DNA of 36,357 bases from Glaciecola sp. UBA2563. Its GTDB lineage: Bacteria > Pseudomonadota > Gammaproteobacteria > Enterobacterales > Alteromonadaceae. The position numbers and the translations under genes were made by a program. This document shows, piece by piece, positions 25,331 through 33,238 of this stretch (position 1 is the first letter of the stretch; each line of letters begins with the position of its first letter). Location: NCBI GenBank assembly GCA_002340325.1, contig DDLV01000003.1, positions 1-36,357 of the forward strand, given 5' to 3'. The notes under the pieces were generated by a model. That model had not been told where the DNA came from, ran no database searches, and worked only from the letters and a program-made list of their open reading frames with translations.

Positions 25331-26584
25331 CTATTTTGCGGAATAGTAAAAAGGAATTTTCCAATGGCTATTACTGTCAGCAAATGTTTTTGTAACGGTG
25401 AGGTCATATTGCCCTGCCTCCAGTCCCTCAAGGGGGACAAATGCGAGGACACCGTACTGATCGCTGTATGCTTGGTCATAACGCATAAACTGAAGACTTA
25501 ACTCTTGTCCATTCAACGCTACACTGTGATAACGCTGGTAACACTCAATAAAACCTAGGCCTCTCAGGCTTCGTCTCTCTTGTTTTGTTAATTCGTCATC
25601 TAATTCCGGTTCTTCACATAGATCATAATCAATCAAACGCGATTCGTTGCTGAAAATAGGGATAAACAATGGTAAAGCTTTTTCATCTGTTATTCGGGAT
25701 GGAATTTGTGGCGTAAGAACAAAGCTATATGACTCATTTTGGTCAGCGTAAAAACTCCGAAAAGCGCGACTTTCATTTTGAAATCTAGTGTTATCAATGA
25801 GATAAATTATGTTTGTCTCAGAAATCTTATAGGCTGAAAGAGCAACCCCCATCACCACAAATACAAACAGTAAGCGCACAATATTCTTATTTTTTTTGTA
25901 ATTTGACCCAAACGACATGGTGATTTGCATATTGGCCCTATAAAGCGGGCCTAACAGCAGTATCGAAGAATACTTTACTGTTAAAAAATAAAACGTTTGC
26001 ACGCGTTCATTTTCTTTGTAGCGCTCGAGATTTGCCAGAGAAGCGATAACCATTTGTAGGATAAAAAATAATGCAAAAACGACTATTAAGATGACCGCGA
26101 CAGTGAACGGTATCAGATGCGCAAATGTGTTGTATATCAATAAAAGAATACCAAAAATCAACGCCGCATAGGTGTAAATCATCATCATCGCAAAAGCGGA
26201 AGCAAAAATAACACTACAAAGTTGATCAACACTTTCAATAGAATTTTTTAGCTTTGGTAGTTCTTCTAGTAATTTTTCAGTGTAAATCTTTGAGTATGCG
26301 CTTTCTTCCAACCCATAGTCTGGGAACACTGAATTTAAACCGACCAAACCCACCCAATATGACCGTAGTACGAAGTGAATTACAAACATAGCTACCAGCA
26401 CACTCACTGCAAGCAACGCTGAATATACAATCAGATACCCAACGAAATAGTTACTCGGAAGGAGCACGTCAATAAACTTATTAGTGCCCCAATTCGCAAC
26501 GTCAAACAATTGAAACGTACCAAAAATAGCGATCGCGGAAACCAAAAGCTCAGCCTCCCAGCTTTCTTCTTTGAGCTTCTGCAA
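25331..26584 (-). CDS. Hypothetical polytopic membrane protein
   Basis: I do not recognise this 417-residue protein. Hydrophobic segments lie at about 12-30, 48-72, 123-150, 158-183 and 236-252. A soluble C-terminal domain (253-417) ends in a beta-rich stretch with GLEAGQYDLTVTKTF that looks like an immunoglobulin-like or sandwich fold. The N-terminal WEAELLVSAIAIFGTFQLF is a helix entering the membrane. The only usable start is TTG 26584. Upstream in frame there is no ATG, GTG or other TTG before the stop at 26633-26635, yet that stretch reads as a plausible charged leader (IEEIDNKKEKRW). Repeat C lies immediately upstream, so the native start may be lost or non-standard. Confidence 0.65.
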   Translation of the reverse strand: MQKLKEESWEAELLVSAIAIFGTFQLFDVANWGTNKFIDVLLPSNYFVGYLIVYSALLAVSVLVAMFVIHFVLRSYWVGLVGLNSVFPDYGLEESAYSKIYTEKLLEELPKLKNSIESVDQLCSVIFASAFAMMMIYTYAALIFGILLLIYNTFAHLIPFTVAVILIVVFALFFILQMVIASLANLERYKENERVQTFYFLTVKYSSILLLGPLYRANMQITMSFGSNYKKNKNIVRLLFVFVVMGVALSAYKISETNIIYLIDNTRFQNESRAFRSFYADQNESYSFVLTPQIPSRITDEKALPLFIPIFSNESRLIDYDLCEEPELDDELTKQERRSLRGLGFIECYQRYHSVALNGQELSLQFMRYDQAYSDQYGVLAFVPLEGLEAGQYDLTVTKTFADSNSHWKIPFYYSAK

Positions 26585-26646
26585 CCACCTTTTTTCTTTT
26601 TTATTGTCTATTTCTTCGATGTCATTTCTCTTTTATGTTTTGCGAA

Positions 26647-26851
26647 GTTCCCGTGAATTATTGTTGAGTTAATTGATGTTCGATTTACAGTTGATTAAAG
26701 GATTAGGACATTTGAAAGCTTCGAAAACATCTGCTGCACAGCGCGGAGTGCCTTCGCAGAGCGCCCATGGATTGGGTTCACAGCGACTTTCAAATGTCCT
26801 AATCCTTTAATCAAATGAACCAAACTTTTATCAACAATAATTCATGGGAAC
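26647..26851. repeat. Palindromic intergenic element, copy C (core inverted)
   Basis: This copy has a perfect 28-bp inner arm (26691-26718 with 26787-26814, TTGATTAAAGGATTAGGACA then TTTGAAAG). The outer pair is GTTCCCGTGAATTATTGTTGA (26647-26667) with 26831-26851, 20 of 21 matching. The core is the longer type, with CTGCTGCACAGCGCGGAGTG, and equals that of copy D apart from one base, but it lies in the opposite orientation. It fills the gap between the double-DUF305 stop (26 bp away) and the membrane-protein gene. Confidence 0.9.
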
Positions 26852-26877
26852 ATTACGCTACTAAATCTAGACTTTAG

Positions 26878-29391
26878 TCACGCCATTTTCTTTGATAACG
26901 CACTGACCGTATTTTTCAGTTCCGATAAACGCTTAACCGCTAAGCTATCATCAGGTGTTACCTCAATAGCTTCAACCATTTCAAGTAACTTTGAAGCAAG
27001 TTCAGTGTTTTTACCGGCATTTTCGATAGTTTTTTCGGCATTTGAGAGTGCGTCTGAAATTGCGTTATAAACTGAAGTTTCTACACCGTGGTCGCGATGT
27101 AATTGATCTAAGTAAGCCATGGCAACAACCGGATTTGATGGCCAAGACACTTGAAATTGGGTTTGTGGGTTAAACACTGCACCCATGTCCGCGATGGAAG
27201 CCGCTTTGATTTCGTTTTCGGTCAGAAATTCACTTGGCGCAAGCCCAAATACATCCAAGCCACGCACGATTTCAGTGCCGTAGATTTTTCCATTGTACCA
27301 ATACGTTGACCAATAACCGCCTAGTACAGTTTCATCTGCGTAGATTGGACCTCTATCAAAATATGCGATTTCTTTTGGCGAGCTAGCGTCAGTAAAATCA
27401 ATCACAGATATCCCACCTTGATACCAGGCTTGAACGAAAATATCACGCCCGGGTACCGGCACAATGGAACCGTTGTGTGCAACACAGTTCTCTGTGGATG
27501 ATTGCGGTGCATCAATCTTGAAATATGATCTGAATTCGAGCTTACCATCGACGATTTCGTAAATTGCATTTGCACCCCAATGTTTTGGATCCGAGGCTCT
27601 GCAGCGCGGCTGCATGCCGCCGCCCCATTCATCTGTAAACAGCACCTTGGTGCCATTGTTATTAAATGTAGCAGAGTGCCAATACGCAAAGCCCGTGTCC
27701 AAGACATCGTCAATGCGCGCGGGATTCAGCGGATCTGAAATATCTATAATAATGCCATTCCCGGAGCAAGCACCCGCAGCAATCTTGGCAGATGGAAAGA
27801 CGGTGATATCGTGGCACTCGTCTGTTGGTCGAGTATCCTGCGTACCTTCGCCATGATCACCGCCTAGCCATAATCCAGCGATTCTTCCATCATCGTCAGC
27901 AAATACTGCGGGACTTGAGGTGATTTTGGCGGCTGCCGGATTTGATTTGGGAATTTCAATGACATCAATTCTAAACAGTGCCGTACGTTCATCACCGGCG
28001 ACCTCACCGACGCAGCCTTCAAGTTCTTCCCCCTCTCTGACAATTGAAGTACCTGAGTTGTATACGACTATTTTTTCATCGTCTTCAGACACTAACGAGT
28101 GAGTATGGGAGCCACGGCAAGTTTGCACCAGACCCACCTGCCTAGGCATCGATAAATCCGAAATATCAAAGATCCTTAGCCCTCGAAAGCGGTCGTCACT
28201 GATATCTTCATCAATTCCTTCCAAGCCGCAGTCTATTCGCCCTCTGGTTTCCTCAACGGACATGATGAGTAAATCGCCTGCAATAGATATATCACCTTGC
28301 CCACCGGGACAAACAATGGAGCTCTTTAATATTGGAACACCATCATCATCAAGCGCATAAACATTAAAACCATGGTAGTTGCCCGCCACCATTATATCGC
28401 CAGAGAACGCCATGTCGGTGTTAGCAAAACTCAGCAGCGGCCAGCGTTCGCTATATTCGGACTTTGATTCTGTCTCAATTGGTGTCGCATCATTTTCTGT
28501 GCTCGCATCGCGATTCATTTCGCTGTGATTGCTATGGGCACTGTGATCATGTCCTGCATGCGCAGAATGATCATCGTCTGAACTGCCCTCACCCTTCTCT
28601 TCTGTGGCAAGTTTAGGCGGAATGTTTGCTGGGTTTTCTGGATCAAAGAAGCCTGATGGCTTTGCCAAAGTTGCCACTTTAGTTAAGTGTAAAATGGCTT
28701 CACCCGCGTCCAGATAGCCAGCTTTAAGGCCTACTCTAGGGTCGCTTGAAAGACCTGCTAGCAACCTATCCAGTAATTCAATTTCTGCTTCCTGCGTTTG
28801 CACAATATCATTTACAAAATCATACAAGACTGGATCGTAAGCAGAACCAGGTAGATCAAGTAAATCTTCAACCATTCGCACGGCGCCTTCATGATGTGGG
28901 ATCATAAGTTGAAGAAAAAGGCTATCGAACTCAGTGCCTTTGGCATCCGCGAGCTGCTGCATCTGCTCAGGCGTGGCCATACCCATCAAGCTATGGTCCA
29001 TGTGATGGCTGTGATCAACCTCGACGCTTTGCCCTCTGTCAATAAGCCAACGCCGCATGAATTGAATCTCATCATCCTGCGCCTTCTCGATTCTGCCGGC
29101 AATATCAATAATACTTTGATTATTGGTTCTGTCAGGGACCAATACACCCATTTCAACAGCTTGCGCGTGGTGTGGAATCATGTGTTGCATAAAGACGACA
29201 TCATCTTTTGTGAAGCTAGTATCGGTTAGCTTAATCGCCTCTTCAGCTGACAGCGTTTTTGATGCCTCACCTGGCGCACCTGGTTTAATAATCGGAACAT
29301 CTCGCGCCGTTACTGAAACACTTGTCGTTAGCGAAATGAATAGTGTGATAGTGATTAGATTTAATGAAATGCCGTTCATTGGCTTAAACAT
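26878..29391 (-). CDS. Exported double-DUF305 / LVIVD-repeat metal-binding protein
   Basis: This 837-residue protein has a signal peptide (1-29). Two DUF305 four-helix domains follow: VVFMQHMIPHHAQAVEM with His70, His74 and His75, and LFLQLMIPHHEGAVRM with His166 and His167. A His-rich linker (275-289, DHSAHAGHDHSAHSNH) leads into an LVIVD-type beta-propeller (about 310-710) with RGLRIFDISD, NGIIIDISDPLNP and GGISVIDFTD blades. A helical tail ends the protein. DUF305 proteins are linked to copper handling, and the His-rich stretches suggest periplasmic metal binding (inference). ATG 29391 has GAGGA upstream. The gene is bracketed by repeat copies C and D with inverted cores. Confidence 0.85.
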   Translation of the reverse strand: MFKPMNGISLNLITITLFISLTTSVSVTARDVPIIKPGAPGEASKTLSAEEAIKLTDTSFTKDDVVFMQHMIPHHAQAVEMGVLVPDRTNNQSIIDIAGRIEKAQDDEIQFMRRWLIDRGQSVEVDHSHHMDHSLMGMATPEQMQQLADAKGTEFDSLFLQLMIPHHEGAVRMVEDLLDLPGSAYDPVLYDFVNDIVQTQEAEIELLDRLLAGLSSDPRVGLKAGYLDAGEAILHLTKVATLAKPSGFFDPENPANIPPKLATEEKGEGSSDDDHSAHAGHDHSAHSNHSEMNRDASTENDATPIETESKSEYSERWPLLSFANTDMAFSGDIMVAGNYHGFNVYALDDDGVPILKSSIVCPGGQGDISIAGDLLIMSVEETRGRIDCGLEGIDEDISDDRFRGLRIFDISDLSMPRQVGLVQTCRGSHTHSLVSEDDEKIVVYNSGTSIVREGEELEGCVGEVAGDERTALFRIDVIEIPKSNPAAAKITSSPAVFADDDGRIAGLWLGGDHGEGTQDTRPTDECHDITVFPSAKIAAGACSGNGIIIDISDPLNPARIDDVLDTGFAYWHSATFNNNGTKVLFTDEWGGGMQPRCRASDPKHWGANAIYEIVDGKLEFRSYFKIDAPQSSTENCVAHNGSIVPVPGRDIFVQAWYQGGISVIDFTDASSPKEIAYFDRGPIYADETVLGGYWSTYWYNGKIYGTEIVRGLDVFGLAPSEFLTENEIKAASIADMGAVFNPQTQFQVSWPSNPVVAMAYLDQLHRDHGVETSVYNAISDALSNAEKTIENAGKNTELASKLLEMVEAIEVTPDDSLAVKRLSELKNTVSALSKKMA

Positions 29392-29415
29392 AGTCTTCCT
29401 CTTGTTCTAATTGTG

Positions 29416-29636
29416 ATGGCAATGTTCCCGTTGATTGTTGTTGCTGTACACATCTCTTACTTAATTATAGGAATAGGACATTTGAAAGTCGCTGTGAACC
29501 CAATCCGTGGGCGCTCTGCGAAGGCACTCCGCGCTGTGCAGCAGATGTTTTCGAAGCTTTCAAATGTCCTATTCCTATAATTAACTGTTATTCAGATAAT
29601 CAGAAACTCAACAACAATCAACGGGAACATTGCCAT
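29416..29636. repeat. Palindromic intergenic element, copy D
   Basis: This is the largest and most regular copy (221 bp). The outer arms are perfect over 28 bp (29416-29443 with 29609-29636, containing TTCCCGTTGATTGTTGTTG). Non-pairing spacers of 17 and 24 nt follow, then perfect 28-bp inner arms (29461-29488 with 29557-29584), then the conserved core (TCGCTGTGAACCCAATCC, GGGCGCTCTGCGAA, CACTCCGCGCTGTGCAGCAG). It lies 46 bp after the cyclotransferase stop and 24 bp before the DUF305 start, so it probably lies within or beside the DUF305 promoter. Confidence 0.92.
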
Positions 29637-29682
29637 TTCTATTATTATTTTTTTTGCTCTACTTATACGCTAATTAATGCAC

Positions 29683-30018
29683 TTAGTTCTTTATGGCATA
29701 CACGTATGCGTCTATAAAGTCGCCGTTCTCTAGATTAACCCTTACCTTTTGGCGAACGTACTCGCTTCCTTCAAATTCGTCTAATCGTGCCCAGTGTACA
29801 TACAGCTCTTGTGAACTAAATACGTGGCCATTTACTGGATCGGCGTTGTCATCTGGTACAAGACCGGGACAACCCAAGTCAGCCCCCCAGCCTTCGTTAT
29901 ACAGCACGCCTCGCAGCGATGCTTTTTTCCACACGCCGGGAATATCCGCTATAACGTAATGATTTACTTTACCAGGTGCCAACGTACCGTAAATAAATAA
30001 ATGTTCTGTTTCTTTCAT
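29683..30018 (-). CDS. AIG2-like gamma-glutamylcyclotransferase
   Basis: This 111-residue protein has the AIG2/GGCT fold. The glycine-rich loop is FIYGTLAPG (8-16), and the catalytic acid is in LDEFEGSEYVR (Glu81 or Glu83). Family enzymes release 5-oxoproline from gamma-glutamyl compounds or act on gamma-glutamylamines; the substrate here is unknown. It starts 15 bp after the PaiB stop, and the two genes are probably one operon. Repeat D follows 46 bp after its stop. Confidence 0.82.
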   Translation of the reverse strand: MKETEHLFIYGTLAPGKVNHYVIADIPGVWKKASLRGVLYNEGWGADLGCPGLVPDDNADPVNGHVFSSQELYVHWARLDEFEGSEYVRQKVRVNLENGDFIDAYVYAIKN

Positions 30019-30033
30019 AGTGATTGATTGTTT

Positions 30034-30663
30034 TTACAATTTACCTGTTTTTACGAGCATCGCCATTCTATTGGCCGCCTCAGTGCTTTTTTTATAAAGC
30101 TCATCAACAATGCCGTTTTGGTTCACATCTGGCTGATTCTGACTTAATTTCCACTTGCCTTCTATCGTTTCTATGGATATCTCTACGCCGACAATTGCTC
30201 GCAATAAACTGTCAATATAGTTTTCTGGGGCGTCGTTGATGCTCCATGGGGATAGCTGTGTACTTTCATTAATCCTTGTCAGTTCATCAACTGTGTTAAG
30301 TAACCAAGCAGCTTCGTGAGTAAAACTAATTGTTCCTTTGACGTGGACGGCGGTGTAATTCCAAGTCGGTACTGCTCTGCCATGTTGCTGCTTTGTCGGG
30401 TAGAAATTTGGTGAGATATAGTGGTCTGGTCCTTTAAAGATTGCCAAGGTAGATAGCACATCAGTTGTCCGCCAAATCGGATTCGCTTTTGCAATGTGCC
30501 CCACTAATTTATCCTTATCTCCTTCTTTGCGAAGCAATAGTGGCAGATGCATGGCATCCAAGCCCTCTTTATTATTAACGACCATTGCGGCAAGCGGATA
30601 CTCCCTGATTAAATCATGAAGCTGCGTCACGTCATTTTGTGTAAACTTGGGCGGGATATACAT
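30034..30663 (-). CDS. PaiB-type FMN-binding protein
   Basis: This 209-residue protein belongs to the PaiB family of FMN-binding split-barrel proteins, annotated as negative regulators after B. subtilis PaiB. Features are MYIPPKF at the start, YPLAAMVV, LDAMHLPLLL, HIAKANPIWR, FKGPDHYISPNFYP, VPTWNYTAVHVKG and GVEISIETIEGKWKLSQN. The C-terminal KWKLSQNQP stretch is characteristic. Direct DNA binding by this family is doubtful; a flavin-linked role is equally possible. It is the first gene of the pair with the cyclotransferase. GGA lies about 9 nt before ATG 30663. Confidence 0.87.
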   Translation of the reverse strand: MYIPPKFTQNDVTQLHDLIREYPLAAMVVNNKEGLDAMHLPLLLRKEGDKDKLVGHIAKANPIWRTTDVLSTLAIFKGPDHYISPNFYPTKQQHGRAVPTWNYTAVHVKGTISFTHEAAWLLNTVDELTRINESTQLSPWSINDAPENYIDSLLRAIVGVEISIETIEGKWKLSQNQPDVNQNGIVDELYKKSTEAANRMAMLVKTGKL

Positions 30664-30766
30664 GGCTATTTTCCAATATTGACATGAGAGTGCGTTTTGA
30701 ATGCTTTGCTATTTCAGCTCGGCTTACTCGTCGTTAGTACAATTGTTGTCGACTATCGATAAGCAT

Positions 30767-32776
30767 TCACTGTAGCTTGAGCCCTTCTTCGTTTTGCAAC
30801 AAACTTTGAAAACGAGGGTTGGCTGATAATCTTTTTAAATCTGGATCCATGCCAATAAACTGACGATATGAGTTATCAGAAAGGACCGCTTCATCCAACA
30901 GGTCTATTGCTCGCTCGCTGTTACCACTTATTAATTCGACTAACGCAAAGTAATATAATACCTCCGGATGACGATTGGATTGTTCTGTCGCCTCCTCCAA
31001 AAGGTCGATACCATCATCTAACCTATTGCTGAACGCTTCGTACATGCCCAACCTTGCTCTGGTCAACCAGTCCTCTTGATTAATTGCTAAGTTTGCGGTG
31101 GCAAGCTCGGCGGCTTTTGCATATGCCTTTAGTGCATCTTCATCCCGATTCCCAATGTTGCGATAACTTTCAGCTAGACGTCCCCAGACTCGGTGATCAT
31201 CTGGTGCCAACTCCAGTGCTTGCAACTGCATCTGGACTGATTTTTCGAACTGACCCGCATAATAATAGGATGCACCGAGGTTAGTTAATGCTTGTCTGGA
31301 AGGTTTTAATGCAAGAGAGTTTTCGTAGGCAAAGAGCGCCTTATCAATGTCTCCGGACATCCAATAAGCGGCGCCTTTTCCGCCAAAACCAATCGCAAGA
31401 TCTGGTGCTAATCTAGTGACAATTTCGTAAGTTTGCGCAGAGAGTTCGTATTGCTCAGTTGCATAATAATAGTTGGCTAATGCTTCGTGAGCTTTCCAAT
31501 AGTTTCTTTTTAAGTCAACAGCGCGCAGCAAGGCCGACTTTGCTTGTTCTTGATTACCCTGCGATAAATAGGTTTCACCCAACTCTATATATGCATCAGG
31601 AGATGTCGGTGATTTATCAATTGCCTGCGTAATCTGTTCGATGGCTTGTTCATACCACCCTCTAAATCGATAAAGACGCCCTAACGCAACTCTGATTTCA
31701 CTCGATAAGTTTGCATTCAGTGAAATTGCCGTCTCGCAAGCTTGTTCGGCGTTTGAGAAGTCTTCGGTATTATTTGAGTTTTCGTAAAGGCCAAGATTGA
31801 CTTCGCACAATCCCGCATATGCGCGTGCATAATCAGCGTCGATAGCAATCGCTTGAGAGAACAGCTGTTTTGCTGTTTCTAATACATCCGAATCCCTAGA
31901 ACTTCGAAGTCGTTCCCTGCCTTCGAGATAGAAAATGTAAGCGTCTATATTCTCCGAAGGAGTATCATTTAACTGATTTACAGACTCAACGGAAAGTACA
32001 ATACTCAATTCATTTACCACTGCTGCGGCTATTTCTTGCTGCAATGCAAAAATGCCTTCAAGGTCACGTTCATAATATGCGCTCCAGGATTGAAACCCTT
32101 GTTCACCATCAATTAGTTTTGCATTGACCCTTATTCGATTGCCCTCACGCCTTACACTACCTTCTAGTACGTGTTTAACATTGAGTAATGTCGCCACTTC
32201 ACGAATATCAATTTGTTGCCCTTTGAATCGAAACGATGACGTTCGCGCGGCGACATTTAATTCCCGTGCTCGTGCGAGATAATTCAGGATCTCTTCAGCC
32301 AGTCCAGCGGCAAAATAATCGGTATTGGAGTCACCATCAAAGTTTTCAAACGCCAATACCGCAATTGAATTTGCGGCTAATCTAGGCACTTCTTGCTGCT
32401 GTTCTTCAGCAACTTCGTCTGGTTTTGGCAACGTTTGATGCAAATAAACAGTTAAACCGATCGTCCCTGCTAACACCACAAGCGACATTACAACGGCGAA
32501 CACTTGCGCAGAACGTGTTGGTGGCTGGTTAATCTGTTCTGGAGTTGGCCATAGCGGCAGATCAAACATGATCCCTTCTGTTTTAAGGTCGATTAACCAA
32601 GCTAGAAAAAAAGCAGCAGGAAAACCAGCGATGGTGAGAATGATCAACACTCTAACCCCCCAATCCGGCATCCCCAAAGGCTCAAACGTTAATTCGGCGA
32701 TTTGGAGTATCAGCCATCCAATCACCGCGTAAGTCACAATGACTGGGATGACTTCTCGTCGACGCAGCTCTGACAC
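30767..32776 (-). CDS. TolB-like domain / TPR membrane protein
   Basis: In the 669-residue numbering from GTG 32776, three hydrophobic segments lie at 9-31, 41-62 and 92-112. A FlgO/TolB-like domain (about 135-255: SIAVLAFENFDGDSNTDYFAAGLAEEILNYL, then LEGSVRREGNRIRVNAKLID) and a long TPR array (about 280-660) follow. Family members often carry an N-terminal regulatory domain (winged helix or adenylate cyclase); here only the membrane part is present. The role is probably protein scaffolding or signalling (inference). GTG 32776 lacks a ribosome site. An in-frame ATT at 32806 lies 8 nt after GGAG and would add the family-like leader KLPHFLVKFVSELRRR. Confidence 0.8.
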   Translation of the reverse strand: MSELRRREVIPVIVTYAVIGWLILQIAELTFEPLGMPDWGVRVLIILTIAGFPAAFFLAWLIDLKTEGIMFDLPLWPTPEQINQPPTRSAQVFAVVMSLVVLAGTIGLTVYLHQTLPKPDEVAEEQQQEVPRLAANSIAVLAFENFDGDSNTDYFAAGLAEEILNYLARARELNVAARTSSFRFKGQQIDIREVATLLNVKHVLEGSVRREGNRIRVNAKLIDGEQGFQSWSAYYERDLEGIFALQQEIAAAVVNELSIVLSVESVNQLNDTPSENIDAYIFYLEGRERLRSSRDSDVLETAKQLFSQAIAIDADYARAYAGLCEVNLGLYENSNNTEDFSNAEQACETAISLNANLSSEIRVALGRLYRFRGWYEQAIEQITQAIDKSPTSPDAYIELGETYLSQGNQEQAKSALLRAVDLKRNYWKAHEALANYYYATEQYELSAQTYEIVTRLAPDLAIGFGGKGAAYWMSGDIDKALFAYENSLALKPSRQALTNLGASYYYAGQFEKSVQMQLQALELAPDDHRVWGRLAESYRNIGNRDEDALKAYAKAAELATANLAINQEDWLTRARLGMYEAFSNRLDDGIDLLEEATEQSNRHPEVLYYFALVELISGNSERAIDLLDEAVLSDNSYRQFIGMDPDLKRLSANPRFQSLLQNEEGLKLQ

Positions 32777-32931
32777 GAATTTTACAAGAAAATGGGGAAG
32801 CTTAATGGTTATCTCTCCGCACGCGCTGTGGACTACTCCATGCTACTGTAGCGTATTGTTTTGATGCGCTTTGGCGTTTACTTTGAATTAGTATATGCTT
32901 ATATCACTAATGAATCCAGAGGGTTACCCCT

Positions 32932-33147
32932 ATGTCACTCCAATCTGAAACAAATAAAAACCAAGACCATATTTCTGCTTCTGGCACAAAAGATGACCGA
33001 ATTTCGACGCCAGAAGAAAGCGCCCCCAGTGATGAGCGTGTGGGAAAGCCAGATAATCGTCCTGGCAGACCTGATAACCGACCTGGAAGACCTGACAACC
33101 GAGTGGGCAAACCTGACAATCGCCCAGGCAGACCAGACAATAGATAA
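32932..33147 (+). CDS. 71-residue disordered protein with five PGRPDNR-type heptad repeats
   Basis: I do not recognise this gene, but the reading frame is well supported. ATG 32932 is preceded by AGAGGG at 8 nt. Residues 1-36 are polar and acidic with no hydrophobic core. Residues 37-71 are exactly five seven-residue units of the form (V/P)G(K/R)PDNR, ending at the stop. The DNA units (21 bp each, 33040-33144) differ mostly at synonymous third positions (GGA/GGC, CCT/CCA, GAT/GAC, AAT/AAC, CGT/CGA/CGC/AGA). The peptide is therefore conserved while the DNA drifts. The protein should be disordered and rich in both basic and acidic charge. It is divergent from the TPR gene and 91 bp upstream of the VOC gene. 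Confidence 0.75.
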   Translation: MSLQSETNKNQDHISASGTKDDRISTPEESAPSDERVGKPDNRPGRPDNRPGRPDNRVGKPDNRPGRPDNR

Positions 33148-33238
33148 CGCCATCCAAACAGATACTTCCATCAAAAAAGCTCTTATTATATAGCGAAATT
33201 TTGTTGCTATTTATACAACATATAACTAAGGACACCCC

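Noticed and set aside
16797..29636. Palindromes A-D as ordinary rho-independent terminators
   Set aside because: The stems are far longer than usual, no T-run follows, and core and outer ends are shared among copies. A role in transcript ends is still possible.
32907..33140. Minus-strand frame with an SGLPGRL-type repeat antisense to the heptad protein
   Set aside because: The repeat is forced by the tandem DNA units. The silent-site pattern and the ribosome site support the plus-strand frame instead.
33040..33144. Five 21-bp tandem units as a CRISPR-like or satellite array
   Set aside because: The units are contiguous without spacers, differ mainly at codon third positions and end exactly at a stop codon, so they are coding.
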